NCBI RefSeq assembly: GCF_011745365.1
Contig: NW_024468911.1
Span: 428,759-492,758 of the forward strand
DNA: 64,000 nucleotides
Origin: Cryphonectria parasitica EP155
Lineage: Eukaryota; Ascomycota; Sordariomycetes; Diaporthales; Cryphonectriaceae
Direction: 5' to 3'
In this document: piece after piece, positions 1-10,323 of the stretch
Layout of the letters: every line of letters starts with the position of its first letter
Numbering within the stretch: position 1 is the first letter of the stretch
Made by a program: the position numbers and the translations under genes
The notes under the pieces: model-generated
Seen by the model: the letters and a program-made list of their open reading frames with translations, nothing else
What the model was told of the DNA's origin: nothing
Databases searched by the model: none

Positions 1-1177
1 TAATTTAATTATAAATTTAAAATAATTAATTTTTTATATATAAAAATAATTCTTTATAAATTTTATAAGAAATTTTATATTCTAAAATATTTATAATATT
101 ATTTTTATTTATTTTTTATATTTTTTTAATATTTAAAAATAAATAAGAATATTATTAAAATATATAATAATAAAATAATTAAGATATTTATATAAAATAT
201 AATTAATTATTTTCTAAAATAAAGCTAGAATATTTATTAAATTAAAGAATATAATTAAATATTTATAATATTTATAATATATTCTGAAAATAATTTTTTA
301 TTTTTTTTCTTTTTTTATTCTAATTAGATTATAAGCTTTTTTAAGATTTAAAGCTATAAATTATTATACTTTTTATAATTTATTTTATAATTTTTTAATA
401 AATAGTAATAAATATTGATTTTTAATTATAATATTATTAAATTATTTATAATTAATATATAGCTTAAGCTTATTATTCTTTTTAAATATAAATAAAATAA
501 GATATTTTATTAATAATTATAATAATTATATATATTTTTTTTTAAAATTCTTATTAAAATATTTTTTAAATATTTCAAATTATATTTTATTTAATTTATA
601 AATAAAGAAAAATTTAAGCTATTTTTCTTTTTATAATAGAATTTTATAATTATATAAGCTATATTTTAATAATTTTATATTTAATTCTTTTTAGAATAAT
701 TTTTTAAATTTATAATATTCTTATAATATATTTATAAATATTAATTTTAATTTATATTTTATTTCTACTATTTAGAAAAATAATAAATATTATTAAATAT
801 TCTTTCTTTCTTATATTATATAAAAAATTATTACTTTTTTTTTTATTTAATTATTATTTATTAGTTTAAATTAAAACAATCTTTCTAAAATATAATTTCT
901 ATTTTTTATTCTAATTTATAATATATTATTCTAATATAAATTAATTACTTTATATTAATATTTATATTCTTATTTTTATAATTTATAAGAATTCTAATAT
1001 AATAATAATATTCTTTTTATTAAATTCTTTTTCTTTTATTATTAGCTATATTAATTCAAAAATATATATAAATCTATTTAAAACTTCTTTTCTTAAATAT
1101 TCTTTAATAACTAAATTTAATTTTATATTATTAATTATAATTATTTTATTAAATATAGCTTATTTTCAAAAGATTTA
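1..1177 (-). mobile_element. Remnant D (left part): old, heavily RIP-mutated Ty3/gypsy pol fragment
   Basis: Extremely AT-rich sequence that can be followed base for base as a degraded version of element A from about 4500 to 5693, the reverse-transcriptase half of pol on the minus strand. No usable reading frame remains. It is the left half of an older copy of the same family. It is interrupted at 1177 by element A and resumes at 8695. The homology is by eye; the mutation direction (C to T, G to A) fits RIP. Confidence 0.8.
1173..1177. repeat. Left target-site duplication of element A (ATTTA)
   Basis: ATTTA precedes the left LTR and is repeated exactly at 8695-8699 after the right LTR. Removing element A and one copy rejoins the flanks into continuous retroelement sequence, which supports a genuine integration. 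Confidence 0.9.
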
Positions 1178-1631
1178 TGTAATGAGCACTGCAGCAATCC
1201 GAAGATTTCTAAGTATACGAAGAGATTTATGCTAACAAGAGCAATATCAAAGTATTAAGTTCTTGAATACGGAACTATACAAGTTCTAATAAGCGATACA
1301 AGTATTTACTGCTTTTGGAGCTACTCAGTGTATAAAACTGAATACTTAGATTAATAACTAAAGAGCTATATACTAAGTTCTTCTAATGGTAATAACTGTA
1401 TTCTTATATATCTAGCTCTTTAGTATGGATTACTGTCTAGCAGCGCTCTGCAGATTACTGCAGTAATCCAGGTAAGCCTAGTAAGCTGTGCTTCTGGTGC
1501 TCCTAGTGATTCATCCCTATCTTCTTTCTAGATTATGTAATCAATGCTTTGTTAGAATGTTGGATTCTTGATATCTAGTTCTTATTACTTGTGATCTGTT
1601 TTGTAATCTGCATGTTGGATGAATTATAATA
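1178..1631 (-). repeat. Left LTR of element A (3' LTR in element sense)
   Basis: 454 bp, beginning TGTAATGAGC and ending in ATAATA. It aligns without gaps to 8241-8694. By hand I count about 38 differences, all transitions, many of them CA to TA or TG to TA, the RIP signature. This copy is the more AT-rich of the pair. Confidence 0.95.
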
Positions 1632-1723
1632 TCATCTCTCTTCTATTAGTTATTATTCCCAATGATCTTCTGTAAGTATTCTGGCAAGTTTTCTGTATGC
1701 ATGATCTTGCTTTCCTAATTAAG

Positions 1724-2438
1724 ATGTCGAATAGGGTTGAGAAATCTTTTTCCAAGAAAACTGAATAGCATAACTGCCTTTTTCTAGCTGTTAATCAGTT
1801 TGGTTTTGAGATCATGCCTTGTACTGCTTGCGCTTCTTAGAGCTTGGTATGCAAGATGATGGATAATGCAAAGCGTTGTTCTCAATATATCCATTGTGCT
1901 TATTCTTGTGATAGCTGTGGGATTTCTGTTTCTGCTTGTAAGTCTCTTTTTCTTCCTTTCTAATCTCTTCGCTAATATTCCTTTTCTTTCTTTAGTCTTG
2001 TACATCATAGCAGAAGATAAGAGGCTGGAATCGAAGGAGCGGGAGATGGAGGCAGAGTTAGAGGGGGCTCATCGTCGAGCGTTGGAGGTTCTTGATAAGG
2101 CTTGCGCGAAGATCTCGGAATCCGCTGCCCGTCTTGCTCGCCTATGCATTCAGCATAGGTCTCTTGCCTCCCGGAACGCTCAGATAGTGAATGCAGGCTT
2201 TGAATCCCTTGATGAGCTGGATAAGCGGGAATGTTGTAAGAAGGAGGAATGCAATCTTGCTGCATCGGTTCGTAAGGCAATATCAGCTGAGAGTATTTTG
2301 GCTGAGGATCTCTTGTTTGATGGTTTTGATTGGAACTCTGTTAATTCTAATGGAGCTGTTGTGGATTATTCTGGATTTTTGGGAAGCAAGGTTTCTGAGG
2401 CTTCTGGATCTCGGTTCGGGGCGGAGCGGTTGTCCTAG
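1724..2438 (+). pseudogene. Antisense accessory gene of element A: Cys-rich, coiled-coil protein with one intron
   Basis: Reads opposite to gag-pol, between the end of pol (about 2537) and the 3' LTR. ATG at 1724 lies 93 bp inside the LTR edge. Exon 1 is 1724-1937. A textbook intron follows (1938-1995, GTAAGT donor, TTTCTTTAG acceptor), and exon 2 is 1996-2438. The frame runs about 218 codons with only two stops (TAG at 1766 and 1838), both explicable by RIP. The first exon is Cys-rich (CSQYIHCAYSCDSCG). Exon 2 is a charged heptad-like stretch, then SLDELDKRECCKKEEC, FDWNSV and a terminal FGAERLS. Without splicing, the intron would read as a false hydrophobic segment. Copies B and C share start, position and end. 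I recall similar Cys-cluster plus coiled-coil hypothetical proteins in other fungal genomes, but I know no function. Confidence 0.75.
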
Positions 2439-2536
2439 GCGCTGTTTTTCCTTTTCCAATATTCAGCTATCTTTTCCTAAGCATTTTTAACATTTTTCTG
2501 TAGTTCCTAAGAATTTTCGCTTGCTGAGTAACCTTT

Positions 2537-2749
2537 TCATTTGATGAGATATTCCCTTGTATTATCTGTGCTTCTATGCTTGAGGATCTTCTCCATCTTA
2601 TACTCTGGTTTATTATTTTCCACTTCTGCTGTGTTGTCTGTTAGTATTTCCTGTGCTGCTGATTCTAGCAGTAAGATATGAAAAACTGGGTATATCCTTA
2701 TTCCATGAGGTAATGCTAACTCGTAGTTAACTAGAGAAATCTGTTGCAA
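2537..2749 (-). pseudogene. Pol C-terminal tail with chromodomain-like segment (element A)
   Basis: Open frame ending pol. It contains the post-integrase pattern HGIRIYPVFHILLLESA, then EYKMEKILKHR, the sequence that opens the chromodomain in fungal chromoviruses. This supports chromovirus classification. The chromodomain itself is not intact. Confidence 0.7.
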
Positions 2750-3244
2750 GATTTTGAAGGATTCTAACTTCTTATAATCGAGTTTATTGCTGAGTCTGGT
2801 TGTTTTGATGTTTTTTCGAAGTAGATAAATCTTATCTTCCTTCTGTAGGATTGGTTCCTCAATCCTTTTGGAGTTTGCATACTGCGTTATTCGTTCTTGA
2901 ACGAATTGTAATTCTGATCAGAGTTCTTCCTAAACTTTCTTGATCTTCTTAACTCTTTTGTCTGCAGCTTCTGCATCTGCTTCTGATAATATCTTGTAAT
3001 AAGCTATTAGGTTGTATCTGTAGAATGTGAAGAATAATGATTTCTTTATTATGCTTATATCTGCGCTATTATAAGCGAACTATGCAAGAGATAATAGATT
3101 AACTTAGTTATTCTGTTTCTAGTTAATATAGTATTGTAAATACTATTTAACAACTTAATTCATTCTTTTCATCTATTCATCTATCTGCAGATAAAATGCT
3201 ATAAACATTCTGTAGTATATTCCGAGCTATTTTATAAGCGAAGT

Positions 3245-3430
3245 TCAAAACTTTAAGTTAAACTTTCTATCTCTATTGAAGATTACTTCTTCTAATATGC
3301 TGTAATTAGCAATGATTATTCTAAGAAATGTATATACAAGTTCCTCTGCTATACTGCTTTCCTTATAGGAAAGAAAATAAGCATACTTGCTTAGTTTGCA
3401 AACTACTATTAGAATGCTATTATATTGCAT
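3245..3430 (-). pseudogene. Integrase core fragment (element A)
   Basis: A 61-codon open stretch with the catalytic-core signature of Ty3/gypsy integrase: SKYAYFLSYKE followed by VIFNRDRKFNLKF, where the family usually has a second-Asp SDRDP-like motif. Surrounding codons are interrupted. Mutated and inactive. Confidence 0.75.
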
Positions 3431-4039
3431 CTTAGTTAAGAGTTCTTATAAAAGAAATAGCTTAATAATAAAGTCTAAACTAATGAATTGCTAAATAGTT
3501 GTAAATACTAATAAGAAGTATAATAGTTTATAAAGCTTATATCTTTCTGCTTTATTCTTCTTGCAGCTATTGCATTATTGTAAAATGCTTTCAATCCTTT
3601 TTCTAAAATCTAGTAAATTTCAATGCCTTTTAATATATTCGTAGATTGCTCTAACTCTCTGATGCTCATATACTAGTATACTATATACATTCTTAATATA
3701 GTTATCTTATTCATTCGGAATTATTAATTCTGAATCCCTTTCCGAAGATTCAATTCTAAGAGCAGTGCTCAGTTCTCTATGCGCATTAACAAGATTTTCT
3801 AACTCGTTTTGAGCGAAGATGTTCTGTATATTCGAGAAATCTGCATCTTGATAGTCTGATCTTCTGCTAAGAGCATCTGCTTATCCGTTCTCCAAGCTTT
3901 TGCAGTATATAATCTTGAAGTTGAATTATAAGAGGAATTCTGCTTATCTGACTTATTGCTTATTCAAAATCTTAGTTGTTATAAATATAATTAGATTCTT
4001 ATAATCCGAGTAAATTATGATTAGATATTGTATGCTAAT

Positions 4040-4260
4040 AAGATAGTATTGCTACTTCTTGAAAGCTTTTACTATTGCTATAAGTTTCTGATTAGGGATT
4101 CTATAGTTAATTTCTGAGCTATTCAACTTCTTTAAGAAGTTGCTTATAATTCTTAAATATTCTTAGTTATCTTGCTAACCAAGTTGTTCTCCGAGTATAT
4201 ATTCTAATACATTAGTTTCAATTTCAAAAGGCTTGTAAGAATCTGCTTCATACAGAATTA
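4040..4260 (-). pseudogene. RNase H region (element A)
   Basis: The minus strand reads the familiar Ty3 RNase H pattern: EADSYKPFEIETN, then LNSSEINYRIPNQKLIAIVKAF, broken by TAG and TAA stops. It lies between RT and integrase as expected. Confidence 0.65.
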
Positions 4261-4531
4261 GCTCTGAGGTAACATGCTTAATAACCTTGTTGAAGGCTTA
4301 TTATGCCTTGGAGATCTATTCGAAAAGCTATTCCTTCTTAGTGAGATTTGTAAGAGGATATACGATTCAGCTGTAGTTCTTAATAAACTGCCTATAGAAG
4401 TTGATATATTTAAGGAAAAACTTAACATCCCTGATGTTTCTGGGAACTGGCTAATTCCTAATAGCTTCTACCTTGTCTTTCTGTAGCTTGATACATTCTA
4501 GCTTAATTGTAAATCTGAAATAGTTAATCTT

Positions 4532-4843
4532 TTATACGTAAAAGTAACTCTTTGCGGATTTTACAAGAAGTTTAGCATCTTGGAGCGTTTGCAATACTGT
4601 TTCCACATACTTCTTGTGTTCTTCCAGTATTCGAGAATAGATAAGAATGTTATCGAGGTAGGCAATGATGAACTGGTTCAGGTATTTGCATAGAATGTAA
4701 TTGATCATCTCCTGAAATGAAGCTGGAGCATTCGTTAGATCAAAGAGCATAATCAAATATTTGTAGTATCCATAGCGTATTCTGAAAGCAGTTTTCCATT
4801 CTTCTCCTTCCTTTATTCTGATTAGATTATAAGCTTCTTTCAA
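4532..4843 (-). pseudogene. Reverse transcriptase fragment (element A)
   Basis: 103 open codons covering the palm and finger region: KTAFRIRYGYYKYLIMLFDL, NAPASFQEMIN, then YLDNILIYS. The catalytic YxDD box has become YxDN, a change expected from a G-to-A transition, so this copy should lack polymerase activity even apart from the stops elsewhere. Confidence 0.88.
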
Positions 4844-7189
4844 ATCTAGAACTGTAAACCATTGTGCTTCTTGCAGCTTATTTCATAATTCCTTAATAAG
4901 TAGCAATGAATATCAGTTCTTGATTATAATGTTGTTAAATTGCTTGTAATCAATATATAGCTTAAGCTTGCTATTCTTTTTGAGTATAAACAGAATGAAG
5001 TATTCTGCTAATAATTATAATAATTATATATATTCTTTTTTAAGATTCTTGTTGAGATACTCCTTAAATGCCTCTAGCTATGCTTTATCTAATTCGTAAA
5101 TAAGGAAGAATTTGAGCTGTTTCCCTTCTTGTAGCAGGATCTTGTGATTGTATGAGCTGTATTCTAGCAATTCTGTATCTAATTCTTCCTGGAATAGTTT
5201 CTTGAACTTGTAATATTCTCGTGGTATGTTTGCGAGTGTTAGTTCTGATTTCTATGCTGTTTCTGCTACCTGGAGGAATAGTAGATACTGTTGAGCATAC
5301 TTCTTTTCATTTATCGTTTTTAGTAATGTTTTTAAGAGCTTTGAGCGTTTGCTCCGAGCTGGAGTGGTTGCTTGAGAGCCTGGTTTCGAGGTTTTTCCTG
5401 TATAAGTCTATAATTCATATTCTGAAGCTTTTTCTTGTTGCTCCGAAGCGAACTAACTTGCTGAAAGTCTCGCTTCCATTGTTTTGCTAATCTATTAGCG
5501 CTCTAGTACTGTTTGGGTTCGCCTGTTACTAGATTCTTTTTCTTGAACTGCTAGCTCTGCTAACTTGAAAGTATGTATAAAGTTGTATAAAGCTTCTTTT
5601 TCTGAGTATTCTTCAACTACTAGCTTCGATCCTGCATTATTGATTGTAACTATCTCTCTAGATATAGCTTGTTCTCATGAGATCTAGCTAATAGTTCAAT
5701 CGATTCAAGGATTATGCTTCTTAAGCTATGAAAGTCTTATAATCAGCTTATGCTGTGCTATATTCGTAATATCAAAGGAAGTTCTGGCTATACATTCTTA
5801 GATTAAGATAGATAGATGATTAGTCTTCTTATCGATTATTCCTTAGTTGTATGCTACAGATTATTCTTTTATAATGCTGAGAATATATAAGCGCTTCTTT
5901 CGTTTTCATTATAGTTGTGCCTGATTGATGATATGTAGGAATATGAAGTTTCTCTGAGCGCCACTATTCAATAGTGCGCTGTATTTATATTCTTGAATAT
6001 ATATATTGAACTTAATATAAGCATAATCTATTCTAGAAGCTTTATATAGAAACTATTCCAATCTGATCATTTGCAGTCCCTTTACAAGCAATTCTATTCT
6101 TTTGGATTTGCTAAGAACTGCTTATCCTTCTAAGCCTGCTTCGCTACTTCTTGAGCAAGCTTTTTAGCTTGCTTTTGCTCATATCGTTATTATTCCTAGT
6201 CTTTCTTCTGTTAATGCCAGTTGCAAACCTTATTATTAATATGAATCATGCAGAGTATTGTCTTGCACTGCTACTACTCTATTTTTTTGTTTATACATTG
6301 CATAGAGCAATTATCTAATAATCCGATATATACATTATAATGCTATCTATTGAGAATCTCCCTGAAGCGGAGTTCCTGTTTTTCAACAGCCTGAAGGATT
6401 TATCCTAATTCTCTGACGGAAAACTATTCATATTGCACTTTGTTTGAGAAATGCATTCTGCAGCTATAATAGATGCAGGAGATTCAAGCTAATTCATAAT
6501 ATAGATTGTAAAGTGGGCTGATTCGAGAATTCTTATCTTCTTATGCTTCGATATTTTGCAAGGAAATGCAGATAAAGAGTTCTTCCAGCTCTATTCCGTA
6601 GATGAGATATTCAATCCATGTTGTTTTCTTGTTCTATTCAATACTAAAGGGAAATCTTTCCGTAGATTTCTTAGATTCATTGTTTACGGGAGATTCTAAT
6701 GAACTACTGAATTGCTCATTCTAGCTTGATTTTTCTGTTGCTCAAGAAGCATTCTTAGTATTGTTTAGATATTCATATCAATAACCAAGAGGATACTATT
6801 CTTTGTCCATGTTCCTGGTTATGGTGCTTAGCATAAGCAATGAAGAATGTTGAAGAGTATCATTGCTAAGCTCTTCTTTCAACGCTTAGATACTTTGTTT
6901 CATAATATCAGAGCAGTTCGAGTTGCTACTCATAGGAGTGCTGAGCATACATTCTCGTTCTGCTATTGCTATTTATCTATAGCGCTTAGATTTCTAAGGG
7001 AATCATTCTGAATCTTCCTTACTCGAGAGATATATTAAGCAGTTATTATTATAGCAGAATATCCAGCTAAAACTTCTATAATCAATAGAATTCAATACTT
7101 GCTCTAAAAGAGTATTTCTGCTTAGTTGATTAGATTCCTATCATCAAGTAACATTTATTTAGCATTCTTTCTAAACTAATTACTATTTA

Positions 7190-8170
7190 TTCTTTCGGAA
7201 TTAATAGCAGTTGCATGCAATATATTCTTATTTATTATAGTTATAGCAAGTAATGCTATTCCTCTTGTTATACTGCTTGTTAGCTGTATTGAGCTTTATA
7301 GAATCAGTATATATAGTGCTATTCTGCATTATGCTGCTATATCAATCGCCATTCTTGCTTTGGAGTTTCTTGCTTATATTAGCTAGAAATCTCCAAGTCT
7401 AGCTTTCTTTCTTCTTGGATTTTTCTATCTATTGTTCATAAAGATAGTTATCAATACAGATAGCTTAATTAGAGAATATTGCAAAGTTCTTCAGCTAATT
7501 CTGCTTGGAGATTTCATTCTTAATATTATTCTTGAATTCCTTATAATAATATTCCATAAGATTCTTATCTTTCTATAGAAATTGTACTGAGAATTGCTTG
7601 AATCTGATTATATAAGCAGAAGCTGACTTAATCTATCTGAGATTCATAAGCTGCTGAGCTGTAATATATTCTTCATTAGGATTATTAAAAATCTCTTTGA
7701 AAGCTTTCTCAAAGCTTTCAAAGGAATCAAATATATTCTTGGTATTCTGAATACGTATATCAGGATTGCTCTGATACTTCAAATGATTATGCAGAGAAGA
7801 TTTGTATTAGATAAGAGCATTTTTCTCAAGATAAGTTTCTGCAAGAATAACCTTTTCAGACTCCATGATGAACTAGGTTGCATAATGCAAGAAATACGCC
7901 CTGCAGTAGATGAGGAATCTATGCAGCATTTTCTGATTGCTATTATATATAGTAAGCTTGTTCATCTTGTATGCCTTCTCAGCACCGCTGGTAACTGCAG
8001 AGGTGGACTGCGCCTGCTAAGCCTGTTGAGCTAGCTGAGCCTGCTGGTTAGCAATAGTAGCGCTCTGGGCCTGCTGTTGTTCGTACAGATCCTGGATATG
8101 CTGGATAAGCTGATACATCTGATTAACTAGTTCTTCCTGAATGGGAACATGCGAGAATGAAGAGATTCCT
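7190..8170 (-). pseudogene. Gag region (element A)
   Basis: The minus strand near 8130 reads a Gln-rich leader, then MNKLTIYNSNQKMLHRF and ESEKVILAETYLEKNALI, the typical start of fungal Ty3 Gag. Near 7240-7200 a zinc knuckle has decayed to CYNYNK-stop-EYIACNC, with Cys to Tyr and His to Tyr changes consistent with RIP. Frames are interrupted by TAG codons. Confidence 0.7.
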
Positions 8171-8240
8171 GAAGGAGCTATCGTATTCCGTATTGCTCAA
8201 GGGATAATACTAAACCATTCTTGAACAAGAGTTATCAAAA

Positions 8241-8694
8241 TGTAATGAGCATTGCAGCAATCCGAAGATTTCTAAGTATACGAAGAGATTTATGCTAACA
8301 AGAGCAGTATCAAAGTATCAAGTTCTTGAATACAGAACTATACAAGTTCTAATAAGCAATGCAAGTATTTACTGCTTTTGGGGCTACTTAGTATATGAAA
8401 CTGAATACTTAGATTGATAACTAAAGAGCTATATACTGAGTTCTTCTAATGGTAATGACTGTATCCTTATATATCTAGCTCTTTAGTATGGATTACTGTC
8501 TGGCAGCGCTCCGCAGATCACTGCAGTGATCCGGGTGAGCCTAGTGAGCTGTGCTCCTGGTGCTCCTAGTGATCCATCCCTGTCTCCTTCCTAGGTTATG
8601 TAATCAATGCTTTGTCAGAATGTTGGGTTCTTGATACCTGGTTCTTGTTACTCGTGACCTGTTTTGTAACCTGCATGTTGGATGGGTCATAACA
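8241..8694 (-). repeat. Right LTR of element A (5' LTR in element sense)
   Basis: 454 bp with TG...CA ends (TGTAATGAGC ... CATAACA). It preserves more G and C than the left LTR, but at a few sites the left copy has the ancestral base, so both were mutated independently. Confidence 0.95.
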
Positions 8695-8699
8695 ATTTA
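8695..8699. repeat. Right target-site duplication of element A (ATTTA)
   Basis: Exact match to 1173-1177. Five bases is the usual duplication length for Ty3/gypsy integrases. Confidence 0.9.
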
Positions 8700-9165
8700 G
8701 CTAATAATTCAATTAATTCAAGAATTATGCTATTTAAGCTAAGAAATATTTAGAATTAATTCATATTTTGCTATATTTATAATATTAAAAGTAATAAATA
8801 TTATATAATCTTAAATTAAAACTAATAAATAATTAGTTTCTATATTAATTATTTCTTAATTATATATAATAATCTATTCTTTTATAATAAGAAGATTATA
8901 GATTTTTTTCTTTTAATACTAATTAATATATATTTTATTAATAATTCTGAAAGATATAAAGTTTTCTTAAGTGCTATTATTCAATAAAGCTTTATATTTA
9001 TTTTTATAAATATAAGTATTAAGTTTTATATATATTTTATTTCTATTATATATAGTATATAAAAATCTTTAAGCTTTAATTGTTTATAATCTTATTATAA
9101 AGAATTCTTTTCTTTTAAAATCTAAGCTTATTATACTGCTTTCTAAGCAAGCTTTCTAGCTTATT
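8695..9165 (-). mobile_element. Remnant D (right part): continuation of the old Ty3/gypsy copy
   Basis: Resumes exactly where 1177 stops and aligns to element A from about 5694 to 6165 (for example the stretch around GCTAATAATTCAATTAATTC). It is much more AT-rich than A. It ends abruptly at the LTR of element B. Confidence 0.8.
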
Positions 9166-9613
9166 TATAATGAGCACTGCAGTAATCCGAAGATTCCAAA
9201 GTATATAAAAAGGTTTATGCTAATAAGAGCAGTGCTAGATATAAGCCTTGAATACGGAAATGCAACTGAGTAATCGTACAAGTATTCACTGCTTTTAGAG
9301 CTATTAGAGTAGAAAATAATCTGATATTTAGATTAATAATTAAAGAGCTATGAACTAAATCTATTTAATAATAATGAATATGCAGTTATATATTCAGCTT
9401 TTTAGTATGAATATGTTGGATAGCAATATATTCAAGTTATTCTGCTAGCTCTGGATAGCATATATTCCAAGCTATTTTTCCTGATTGGTTATGCTTGTAA
9501 TCCTAACTCTGAGTTATATAATTAATGTTTTATTAGAATATTAAATTCTTAATATCTGGTTCTTATTTGCTTGTAATCTGTTTTATAATTTATATATTGA
9601 ATGAATTATAATA
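9166..9613 (-). repeat. Left LTR of element B
   Basis: About 448 bp. Both ends match the A LTR (start TATAATGAGC, end ATTATAATA), but the middle differs, marking a distinct subfamily. Confidence 0.85.
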
Positions 9614-9705
9614 TCATTTCTCTCCTATTAGTTATTATTCCTAACAATCTTCTGTAAATATTCTAGCAAGTCTTCTGTATGCATAATCTTGCTTTTCTAA
9701 TTGAG

Positions 9706-10323
9706 ATGTTAAGCAGAATCAACAAATCTCGTTCTCGTGCTAAGAAGATTAAACAAAAGAATTCTCTTCTTTCCTTAATTCTTAAAAATGCTATTATTAT
9801 GCTTTCTTATTCTTTCTGCAAGGATTATAGTATTTAGTTTTATTAAATCTCTGTTAAGGATTTCTTCTGTTATGCTGAATGTATTCGCCTGAGCTGCTTT
9901 TAATGCAATATTCAGAGGCTGAATATAGTGGAAATTCGTTGAATAAGCATTCAATATCAATGCCTGGAGAACCAACTTGAAAGTGCTGAAAAGCAGCTGT
10001 ATAATGCTGCTATAAAAGTGAAATGCTTGCAGAAGCAAAAGCGTTTATAGTTTAAGAGAATAATGAAAGCTATTTGCTGAAGCTTTTTCAGCATAAAGAA
10101 GCTGAAATATAAGAAAGCTAAGAAGAAGCAAGCTTGCATTGCTGCTAAGATTTATTTCATAATTGCAAAGAAGTTTGCTATAATTGCTAGAGATTCTTCT
10201 TTTAAGAGTTTCGATTGAAATTTCGTAAATATAGAGAATTCAGTAATAGATTGATTAGATTTTCTGGAGAATGAGATCTCTGAAGCTTCTGGATCTTGGT
10301 TTGGAGTAGAGCAATTATTCTAG
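9706..10323 (+). pseudogene. Antisense accessory gene remnant of element B
   Basis: Positional and sequence counterpart of the antisense gene in A. ATG at 9706 is again 93 bp from the LTR edge and opens MLSRINKSRSRAKK, matching MSNRVEKSFSKK in A. A Cys-bearing segment (CYAECIRLSC) is followed by LENQLESAEKQLYNAA and LQKQKRL, and the frame ends GSWFGVEQLF-stop against GSRFGAERLS-stop in A. Several in-frame stops interrupt it. I see no clear intron in this copy. Confidence 0.65.

Larger units (their letters stand above)
1178..8694 (-). mobile_element. Element A: full-length Ty3/gypsy (chromovirus-like) LTR retrotransposon, RIP-mutated
   Basis: A 7517-bp element bounded by two 454-bp LTRs and a perfect 5-bp duplication ATTTA (1173-1177 and 8695-8699). 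Gag-pol reads on the minus strand in the order Gag with zinc knuckle, reverse transcriptase, RNase H, integrase, chromodomain-like tail. That order with integrase after RT is the Ty3/gypsy order, and the tail suggests a chromovirus. All long sense frames are broken by stops of the kind RIP creates (CAG or TGG to TAG), so it should be non-autonomous. It is the youngest and least AT-rich insertion here. An additional gene runs antisense at 1724-2438. Confidence 0.93.

Noticed and set aside
1866..1995. Membrane-spanning N terminus of the plus-strand frame in element A
   Set aside because: The hydrophobic residues are mostly encoded by a clear intron; copy C supports the spliced reading.
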